Part shown: one piece after another, positions 58,972 through 64,000 of the stretch
Layout: each line of letters begins with the position of its first letter
Position numbering within the stretch: position 1 is the first letter of the stretch
Assembly (NCBI RefSeq): GCF_020217465.1
Contig: NZ_CP084115.1
Location: forward strand, 868,001-932,000
Length of the DNA stretch: 64,000 nucleotides
Direction of reading: 5' to 3'
DNA from: Cobetia amphilecti
GTDB lineage: Bacteria; Pseudomonadota; Gammaproteobacteria; Pseudomonadales; Halomonadaceae
Position numbers and translations under genes: made by a program
The notes under the pieces: model-generated
What the model was told of the DNA's origin: nothing
The model's database searches: none
The model's input: the letters and a program-made list of their open reading frames with translations, nothing else

Positions 58972-59330
58972 CAGGCTACCTCACGAGAAGGCCCTGTCCG
59001 GGTGTCACCGCTCGACTCCAGCAGCGGGTCGCGCTGATAGTAGATATCGAAGAGCTCGAACAGGCGCACGCGCTCCAGCTCTGTCTGCATGACCGGCGAG
59101 GGTTCGACCACCACCAGCGCCGCCGGGGACAGCGCATCATGCAGGCTGACCAGCACCGAGAGCCCATCGGCATCGATGGCCTCGACATGGCTGAGGTCCA
59201 CCGCCAGCGTGCCGGTGTGCTCAGGAATCATCGCCAGCATCTCCTGGCGGAAATAGCGCGCGAGCTCGCCTGTCAGCTGGGCAGGCGGCGTGATCATGAT
59301 GCCTTCGTGAATCCGGGTGGTGATGGGCAT
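58971..59330 (-). CDS. STAS-domain protein heading the polysaccharide operon (SypA/SpoIIAA-like)
   Basis: A 119-residue single STAS domain. LAVDLSHVEAIDADGLSVLVSLHDAL aligns with the phosphorylation loop of SpoIIAA, whose sequence is DSSGLGVIL; the phosphorylated serine there corresponds to D55 here. The Vibrio fischeri syp locus also begins with a STAS protein (SypA) ahead of polysaccharide export genes, controlled by serine phosphorylation. An Asp at this position suggests a protein fixed in one state or regulated differently. No partner kinase or phosphatase is nearby. It is coupled to the Wza gene. Confidence 0.87.
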   Translation of the reverse strand: MPITTRIHEGIMITPPAQLTGELARYFRQEMLAMIPEHTGTLAVDLSHVEAIDADGLSVLVSLHDALSPAALVVVEPSPVMQTELERVRLFELFDIYYQRDPLLESSGDTRTGPSREVA

Positions 59331-59555
59331 GACGGGCTCCCTGTGCTTGATGTCACCGCCTGGCGCCAGCTGGGCCTGCGGTGCAGCTTGTTATCTTTAT
59401 GCACTATGCCGCATAAGCATCGTTTACCTGCTGTTACAGTGTCAACGACGCCGACTGACTTGCCTCATTCTTTCTTGCTGGGTTTCGTGGTGCTACCTGC
59501 TGTTTTCGGGCTCTCCTGCTGTTTTCGGACTGTCCAGGTTGCCTGCGCGGCGTTG
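59331..59555 (-). promoter_or_regulatory. Control region upstream of the polysaccharide operon
   Basis: The 225-bp non-coding region between ampG and the STAS gene. The 14-bp direct repeat CCTGCTGTTTTCGG occurs at 59496-59509 and 59515-59528 (19-bp period), with a related CCTGCTGTTAC near 59428. TTATGC-N8-GCATAA at 59397-59416 is an inverted repeat that encloses TATGC-C-GCATA. On the minus strand TTGACA lies at 59445-59440, but no good -10 is spaced from it. Regulatory use is inferred. Confidence 0.5.
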
Positions 59556-60863
59556 TCACTCGCCCGACATGGCAGGTGACTTGTGTGGCGTGGCCAGCAT
59601 CGCGCCCCAGTGGCGGAAGCGCAGCAACAACAACAGGCCCGGTATGGCGGCCAGCGTGCAGATCCAGAAGAAGCTGTCCCAGCCGGCCGCATCGGCCAGA
59701 TAGCCGGAGGGCGCGGCGATCACCACGCGCGGGAGGCCCATGATCGATGAGAGCATCGCGTACTGGCCGGCGGTGAAGCGCTTGTCGGTCAGCGCGCCCA
59801 TGAAGGCGATGAAGGCGGCGCTCCCCATGCCGGCCGCCAGATTCTCGAAGGCGACCACCGCCGCGAGCCACGCCAGCGAATCACCGACGTGATGCAGCCA
59901 GACGAAGCCGGCAGTCGATACCATCTGCAGGATGCCGAACCACCAGAGCGCCCGATAGATGCCGATGCGCATGATCATCAGGCCGCCGAAGAAGGTGCCG
60001 GCCAGCAACGGCCACAGGCCGAACAGCTTGACGGTCGCACCGATCTGGGAGTTGCTGAAGCCGATGTCCTTGTAGAAGGGCGTGGTCAGATTGCCCGCCA
60101 CGGAATCGCCCAGCTTGTAGAGCAGGATGAACAGCAGCAGCCAGATGGCACCATCGCGCTTCATGAAGTGGCGGATGGGGTCCCACAGGATCTCATGCAG
60201 ATGATGGGCGCGCGGCGCGGCCTGTGCTTCGGGCTCCGGTGCCAGCAGGGTCACCAGCATGCAGGCGCCCAGGGTCGCGGCCATGATCAGGTAGGTCACG
60301 CGGAAGCCGATCATGTCGGCCAGCACCAGGCCACCGGCCGAGGCCATCAGCATGCCGATGCGGTAGCCATAGACATAGAAGCTGGAGCCCAGCCCCAGCT
60401 CGTTGTCCGGCAGATGCTCGCGCCGATAGGCGTCGATCACGATGTCCTGTGTGGCGCTGAAGAAACTGACCGCCAGCGCGATGGCGCCCATGGTCAGCGG
60501 CGACATGTGCGGGTCCTGCAAGGCAAGCAACGCGATCAGTGCGGTCAGGGCCAGCTGGGCGATCATCAGCCAGCCACGGCGCCGACCGAGCACCGGCGGC
60601 ATGATGCGGTCCAGCAATGGCGCCCACAGAAACTTGAGGGTGTAGGGCAGGCCGACGAGCGCGAGCAGGCCCACGGCGTCCAGTGAGACACCGGCATCCG
60701 TCATCCAGGCCTGCAGCACGCTGCCGGTCAGCAGCAGTGGCAGCCCGGAGGCGAAGCCCATCAGGAACGTGATACCATGACGGCCAACGAGTAAGCGTAA
60801 ATCCTTTGAAGTCAAAGCCTTGCCTGTCCATGCAGAGGGTGTGGCCGCGCGTGTCACACGCAC
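59556..60863 (-). CDS. ampG: AmpG-family muropeptide permease (MFS)
   Basis: Inner-membrane transporter of 435 residues that imports anhydromuropeptides for peptidoglycan recycling. LMGFASGLPLLLTGSVLQAWMTDAGVSL is the characteristic AmpG beginning; PYTLKFLWAPLLDR and SATQDIVIDAYRRE follow. About twelve to fourteen membrane helices are visible. The annotated start is GTG 60863; an in-frame TTG at about residue 17 is a shorter option and no site has a clear ribosome binding site. It is divergent from rfaH and upstream of the polysaccharide operon. Confidence 0.93.
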   Translation of the reverse strand: MRVTRAATPSAWTGKALTSKDLRLLVGRHGITFLMGFASGLPLLLTGSVLQAWMTDAGVSLDAVGLLALVGLPYTLKFLWAPLLDRIMPPVLGRRRGWLMIAQLALTALIALLALQDPHMSPLTMGAIALAVSFFSATQDIVIDAYRREHLPDNELGLGSSFYVYGYRIGMLMASAGGLVLADMIGFRVTYLIMAATLGACMLVTLLAPEPEAQAAPRAHHLHEILWDPIRHFMKRDGAIWLLLFILLYKLGDSVAGNLTTPFYKDIGFSNSQIGATVKLFGLWPLLAGTFFGGLMIMRIGIYRALWWFGILQMVSTAGFVWLHHVGDSLAWLAAVVAFENLAAGMGSAAFIAFMGALTDKRFTAGQYAMLSSIMGLPRVVIAAPSGYLADAAGWDSFFWICTLAAIPGLLLLLRFRHWGAMLATPHKSPAMSGE

Positions 60864-61014
60864 GGTGAGCGGCTATCTGCCGCTTGCGTCATTCATGGCC
60901 GGATTGTCGCACTGCCTGAGGGCAAGAGCCATGCATTGTCCTGCCGGTCAGCCGACAGGCATGATGCAGGTCGAGACACGCATGAGTGGGGCAGGCAGGC
61001 AATGAGAGGTCATC

Positions 61015-61542
61015 ATGAGTGAAGCCCGAGAAGCTGCCAAGGCGCATTGGTATCTGATCCAGTGCAAGGGCGGGGAATCCTTCCGTGCGGCGGAGAACCT
61101 CACCAATCAGGGATTTCACGTCTTCCACCCCCTGTTGGAGGTGGAAAAGAAGCGCGGCGGCAAGCTGCGTTGGGTCGAAGAGCCGCTCTTCCCCTATTAC
61201 CTGTTCATACGCCTTGATCAGATGGATGACAACTGGCGGCCGATTCGCTCGACCCGTGGCGTGCTCAAGCTGGTCAGCTTCGGCAACACACCGACGGCGG
61301 TGCCGACGCCCCTGGTGGAAGCCCTGATCGCCAGCGGCGAGCAACGCCAGGAGCAACCGCCGGAGAATGTCTATTTCCGGGCCGGCGAGCAGGTCGAGAT
61401 CATCGATGGCCCCTTGAGTTCGCTCAGTGGCGTCTTCGAGAGCGCGAAGGGCGATGAGCGCGTCATCGTGTTGCTCAATCTGATCAATCAGCAACAGCGT
61501 GTCGAGCTGTCCAGTCGTCAGCTGCGGCGTAGTGAAAGCTGA
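61015..61542 (+). CDS. rfaH: RfaH-type transcription antiterminator (NusG paralogue)
   Basis: A 175-residue NusG-family protein. The N-terminal NGN domain includes HWYLIQCKGGESFRAAENL and YYLFIRLDQMDDNWRPIRSTRGVLKLV, and the C-terminal KOW domain has FRAGEQVEIIDGPLSSLSGVFE. These match RfaH rather than NusG. RfaH suppresses polarity in long cell-surface polysaccharide operons that carry an ops site. The nearby 10-kb polysaccharide operon is an obvious target, though no convincing ops was found in its leader. GAGAGG lies before the ATG. Confidence 0.92.
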   Translation: MSEAREAAKAHWYLIQCKGGESFRAAENLTNQGFHVFHPLLEVEKKRGGKLRWVEEPLFPYYLFIRLDQMDDNWRPIRSTRGVLKLVSFGNTPTAVPTPLVEALIASGEQRQEQPPENVYFRAGEQVEIIDGPLSSLSGVFESAKGDERVIVLLNLINQQQRVELSSRQLRRSES

Positions 61543-61610
61543 GCTGCCGTCCTGTCTCATCCGACTTGATCCGCGAGACCGCATTGCACCTTTCTTCTGG
61601 AGTGGTTCCC

Positions 61611-62117
61611 ATGGCGATTACTTCCCAGCAGGTCGTCAGCCTGCATTACACCCTGCGCACCGCTGATGGCACTGTGCTGGATAGCTCCCTTGAGCGTGAG
61701 CCGATGGATTACCTGCATGGCCACGACAATATTCTGGCAGCGCTCGAGAGCGCGCTTGAGGGCTGCGATGTCGGCGACCGCAAGGTCGTCAATCTGACGC
61801 CAGCCGAAGGCTTCGGTGAGCGGGATGAAGGCCTGGTGCAGTACTTCGGGCGTGATGCCTTCGGCCCGGGTGAGATCAACGCCGGCATGCGCTTTCAGGC
61901 CCGCACCCCGGAAGGCCAGCGGTCGGTCACGGTGCTGGAAGTCGGTGAGCAGCAGGTCAAGGTCGATGCCAATCATCCGCTGGCAGGTCAGGCGCTGAGC
62001 TGGGAAGTCGAAGTGCTGGAAGTGCGCGATGCCACGCGTGCCGAACTCTCGGCCGGTCATCCGCTCGGTCTCGATGTCAGTCATACCGAGATCGAAGACA
62101 AGAAGGTGCGTCGCTGA
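61611..62117 (+). CDS. FKBP-type peptidyl-prolyl isomerase (SlyD-like)
   Basis: A 168-residue cis-trans prolyl isomerase with chaperone activity in the cytoplasm. VVSLHYTLRTADGTVLDSS, EPMDYLHGHDNILAALESALEG and PAEGFGERDEGLVQYF are the FKBP/SlyD signature, with the insert-in-flap domain at about residues 70-130. The His-rich metal-binding tail of E. coli SlyD is absent. ATG 61611 with GGAG is preferred to the in-frame start at 61566. Confidence 0.92.
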   Translation: MAITSQQVVSLHYTLRTADGTVLDSSLEREPMDYLHGHDNILAALESALEGCDVGDRKVVNLTPAEGFGERDEGLVQYFGRDAFGPGEINAGMRFQARTPEGQRSVTVLEVGEQQVKVDANHPLAGQALSWEVEVLEVRDATRAELSAGHPLGLDVSHTEIEDKKVRR

Positions 62118-62170
62118 AGTAGGCATTGCGGATGGGTGCGACGCTCAAGCTCATCGTTGCAGCCCCTCTT

Positions 62171-62225
62171 CAACAACAGACAGCCCCGCTGCCGGAATCC
62201 TCGGCAGCGGGGCTGTCTGTTGTTG
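62171..62225 (+). terminator. Long hairpin after the SlyD-like gene
   Basis: A perfect 24-bp inverted repeat around the seven-base loop GAATCCT, 53 bases after the stop. The 3' arm ends in TGTCTGTTGTTG rather than a pure T-run. It is probably a terminator or RNase III processing site. Confidence 0.7.
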
Positions 62226-62388
62226 GGGCCTGTAGCGATGGAGAAAATTGATATGGATCAGTCGTCTGCGCGCCAGCCGCACGGATCGAGCCGTGAAGCC
62301 TTCAGGACTTGATGCAGATCAGATTCGTGCGGGGCGTGGAGGGGTAGAGTGTCCTTGTCGAGGCCGCAGCAGGCCGACACAGGCGAAA

Positions 62389-62433
62389 GAGCTATTGATG
62401 TCAGAGCTATTGATATCAGAAGCACTGGTGTCA
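62389..62433 (+). repeat. 15-bp tandem repeat, two near-identical copies and one degenerate
   Basis: GAGCTATTGATGTCA (62389-62403) and GAGCTATTGATATCA (62404-62418) differ in one base. A third copy, GAAGCACTGGTGTCA, matches in about ten of fifteen positions. The unit length is a multiple of three, so an overlapping small ORF stays in frame across it. Confidence 0.85.
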
Positions 62434-62556
62434 GCTGCCGACAGAGGCTGGCATTCAGGGAGCCCCTTGGGGAAGGGGCAGGCCAGGATGGCCGCTGTCA
62501 GAATCGGGCTTTTGCAGGTGCCGATTCGCCGTCAGGGGAGGGGGAAACCCCGCTAG
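62398..62556 (+). CDS. Possible small ORF between slyD-like and comEA-like genes
   Basis: A 52-residue frame from ATG 62398 to a TAG that overlaps the first bases of a strong terminator. The N-terminus MSELLISEALVSA comes from the 15-bp repeat and the C-terminus is basic (VPIRRQGRGKPR). A longer in-frame start exists at 62248. No family is recognised and the ribosome binding site is weak. The transcript may instead be a non-coding RNA. It is listed because a terminator with no other gene in front of it implies transcription. Confidence 0.25.
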   Translation: MSELLISEALVSAADRGWHSGSPLGKGQARMAAVRIGLLQVPIRRQGRGKPR

Positions 62557-62579
62557 CCGACCTTCGGGTCGGCTTTTTT
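62555..62579 (+). terminator. Strong intrinsic terminator of an unassigned transcript
   Basis: AGCCGACC pairs with GGTCGGCT around a TTCG tetraloop, then six T's. The T-run is on the plus strand only. The SlyD-like gene, 440 bases upstream, already has its own hairpin. Confidence 0.88.
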
Positions 62580-62657
62580 GGTTGTGGGGTTCAGTGGGGA
62601 AATGGCTAGCACTGCGTTTGCATGACGCTGGCTTGTCTGCGGGCTGCTTGAAAGCTT

Positions 62658-62687
62658 TTGCCAGTTCTTGCCAGTTCTTGCCAGTTC
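62658..62687. repeat. 10-bp tandem repeat x 3
   Basis: Three exact copies of TTGCCAGTTC. The stretch lies in the non-coding 3' flank of the comEA-like gene. With the 15-bp repeat and the two hairpins it makes up the 640-bp gene-poor segment 62118-62758. Confidence 0.85.
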
Positions 62688-62758
62688 TCTGGGAGAAAGA
62701 GAGTCGCTGGGCAGGCAGCCCCGCAACTGACACGAGGTTGCCTGCCCGGCGAGACGGC

Positions 62759-63223
62759 TCAACTATTGTTGCTGGCAGTCTTGAGGCTCTCGACTTCCTT
62801 GTGGGAGTCGACGGCCTTCCCGGTGGTGGTCTTGTCGATGCTCTGACTTTTCTTGACAGCCTGGCTTTTCTTGACAGTCTGGCTCTTCTGGATAGCCCCG
62901 TCTTGCTTGACCGACGGGCTCTTCGTGTTGATGGCCGAGGTCTTCTTGCTTGGCTTGCCCGGCTCGCCCAGCGTCAATGTCGTGTTCATTCGCTTGAGCG
63001 TATTGGGGCCGATTCCCTTGATTTCCGTCAACTGTGCCACGTCGGTGAAGGGGCCGTTCGCCTTGCGCCACTCGATGATGGCCTGGGCCTTCTTGCCACC
63101 GATGCCCTTGAGCTCGGTCAGTTGTGCGGCAGTGGCGGTGTTGATGTTCATGTCTGCGGCCTGGCTGGTCGGTGACAGTACCAGCAGGCTGGTCACGAGA
63201 AGTGTTCCTAGCAGGGTTTTCAT
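62759..63223 (-). CDS. comEA: ComEA-like helix-hairpin-helix DNA-binding protein with repetitive tail
   Basis: A 154-residue exported protein. A signal peptide (LLGTLLVTSLLVLSPTSQA) precedes the paired helix-hairpin-helix motifs, MNINTATAAQLTELKGIGGKKAQAIIEWRKANG and LTEIKGIGPNTLKRM. ComEA binds incoming DNA in the periplasm during natural transformation. The C-terminal 70 residues are low-complexity, Lys/Ser/Gln-rich, with KKSQ-type repeats mirrored by 18-bp DNA repeats at 62843-62896. Given the type IV pilus genes in the window, a role in DNA uptake is plausible but not shown. Confidence 0.88.
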   Translation of the reverse strand: MKTLLGTLLVTSLLVLSPTSQAADMNINTATAAQLTELKGIGGKKAQAIIEWRKANGPFTDVAQLTEIKGIGPNTLKRMNTTLTLGEPGKPSKKTSAINTKSPSVKQDGAIQKSQTVKKSQAVKKSQSIDKTTTGKAVDSHKEVESLKTASNNS

Positions 63224-63517
63224 GGTCGCTTCCTATGCTCACATCAGGGCGGTCGATTGGAAGTGCGCGGGGCGACCACCCGAGGCCCTGCGCGAGAAAT
63301 ACTCTGGCTCAGGTATTAGATTTGTAGTCATTTAGATTTAAACGATTTCTCATCCTTGCGCGGCTTTCTGCGCTCAACGCAAGAAAGCACTACGAGCGTT
63401 AGCCTGCTGATTCGATTCATCTTTCCCTGGGCATACAACGACAGAGCCGAGCGCTATAATGTTGCCCCGAGCCCATGACCTCCTGTCATTGCGCCTGCCA
63501 CATCGCCTGGAGCCCGG

Positions 63518-64000
63518 ATGCCTGCCACGACTTCCCCCCTGATCATCGCCCTCGACTACCCGGACATGAGTGCTGCGCTTGCCATGGCAGACCAGCTGGA
63601 TCCTGCGCGCTGTCGCGTCAAGGTAGGCAAGGAGCTGTTCACGCGTGTGGGTCCCGAGATTCTCAAGGCATTGCATCAACGCGGCTTCGAGGTCTTTCTC
63701 GATCTCAAATTCCATGACATCCCCAACACCACCGCCCAGGCCGTGCTGGCGGCAGCGGAGCACGGCGTGTGGATGACCAATGTCCACGCCTCTGGTGGGG
63801 CGCGCATGATGCAGGCCGCCGCCGAGGCGCTCTCGACTCGCGGCCTCGATACCCAGCTGATCGCCGTGACGGTGCTGACCAGCATGGAACAGACCGATCT
63901 GGCCGGTATCGGGCTGGATGTCACGCCGCTTGCGCAGGTCGAGCGGCTGGCGGCCCTCGCCCAGCAGAGCGGCATGCACGGTGTGGTGTGCTCCGCACGT
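63518..64000 (+). CDS. pyrF: Orotidine 5'-phosphate decarboxylase PyrF, 3'-truncated by window edge
   Basis: Last step of UMP synthesis. The ATG has GGAG five bases upstream. [20 protein letters not shown] starts the barrel, and D62-L-K64-x-x-D67 in [11 protein letters not shown] supplies the catalytic Asp/Lys array. [15 protein letters not shown] and [12 protein letters not shown] follow. 161 residues are visible of about 235; the stop is beyond the window. The 294-bp gap before it, partly AT-rich (63315-63350), probably carries promoters for pyrF and the divergent comEA-like gene, but I see no clear boxes. Confidence 0.97.
   Translation, partial: MPATTSPLIIALDYPDMSAALAMADQLDPARCRVKVGKELFTRVGPEILKALHQRGFEVFLDLKFHDIPNTTAQAVLAAAEHGVWMTNVHASGGARMMQAAAEALSTRGLDTQLIAVTVLTSMEQTDLAGIGLDVTPLAQVERLAALAQQSGMHGVVCSAR

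Noticed and set aside
59489-59500. An ops-like element (minus strand GCAGGTAGCACC) for RfaH upstream of the polysaccharide operon
   Set aside because: It shares the GGTAGC core but only about seven of twelve positions with E. coli ops, and it may lie upstream of the promoter rather than in the transcript.
62248-62397. Longer version of the small ORF before the 62555 terminator
   Set aside because: No ribosome binding site, and the sequence is Arg-rich as expected from random GC-rich DNA.

Overview
The window is about 64 kb of high-GC chromosomal DNA from a gammaproteobacterium. Gene content and order point to the Halomonadaceae (Halomonas/Cobetia-like): a complete dcw cluster ending in lpxC, then a dciA-type gene, secA, argJ, a MutT-ThiE fusion, yacG-coaE-pilDCB-pilA, a hexR/zwf-pgl-eda Entner-Doudoroff block and an rfaH-linked polysaccharide locus. 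The family assignment is inferred from gene content alone; no rRNA or tRNA gene is present. The window opens inside rsmH and closes inside pyrF.

Layout. 1-17266 (+): rsmH(partial)-ftsL-ftsI-murE-murF-mraY-murD-ftsW-murG-murC-ddlB-ftsQ-ftsA-ftsZ, tightly packed except for gaps before ftsL, murE and ftsA, ended by a 16-bp hairpin; lpxC follows with its own likely promoter. 18846-22706: a divergent DciA-like gene, a small secreted-type ORF, then secA. 22796-31227: argJ, MutT-ThiE, convergent yacG-coaE-pilD-pilC-pilB, and divergent pilA. 31261-36277 (-): a small acidic protein, a CDF cation transporter, and a PhnE/PhnC/PhnD-like ABC importer. 36480-40631: hexR divergent from zwf-pgl-eda. 40881-49338: a PanE-like reductase, topoisomerase III, an uncharacterised membrane/coiled-coil protein, homocysteine methyltransferase, and a SEC-C/TPR protein. 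49516-59330 (-): a Wzy-type exopolysaccharide operon read STAS-Wza-Wzz-Wzy-Wzx-GT2-(WecG+phosphoglycosyl transferase)-nucleotidyltransferase-like. 59556-64000: AmpG, RfaH, an FKBP/SlyD-type isomerase, a repeat-rich non-genic stretch, a ComEA-like protein and pyrF.

The most interesting element is the 126-residue ORF at 19388-19768, in the position secM occupies in E. coli. It has a signal peptide and ends in Arg-Ala-Pro-Pro three residues before the stop. RAPP is the core of known ribosome arrest peptides (ApdA/ApdP) and resembles the RAGP of SecM. The nucleotides just after the RAPP codons (19758-19766) are perfectly complementary to the secA Shine-Dalgarno and spacer (19934-19942). A ribosome halted at RAPP would cover exactly that strand and free the secA ribosome binding site. 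I read this as a candidate secretion-monitoring arrest peptide controlling secA that does not belong to the SecM sequence family.

Other points of note are a STAS protein at the head of the polysaccharide operon with Asp at the usual phospho-serine position, a WecG-sugar transferase fusion, a duplicated-and-fused PhnE permease, a compositionally distinct pilin gene, and a repeat-bearing tiny ORF closed by a strong terminator.
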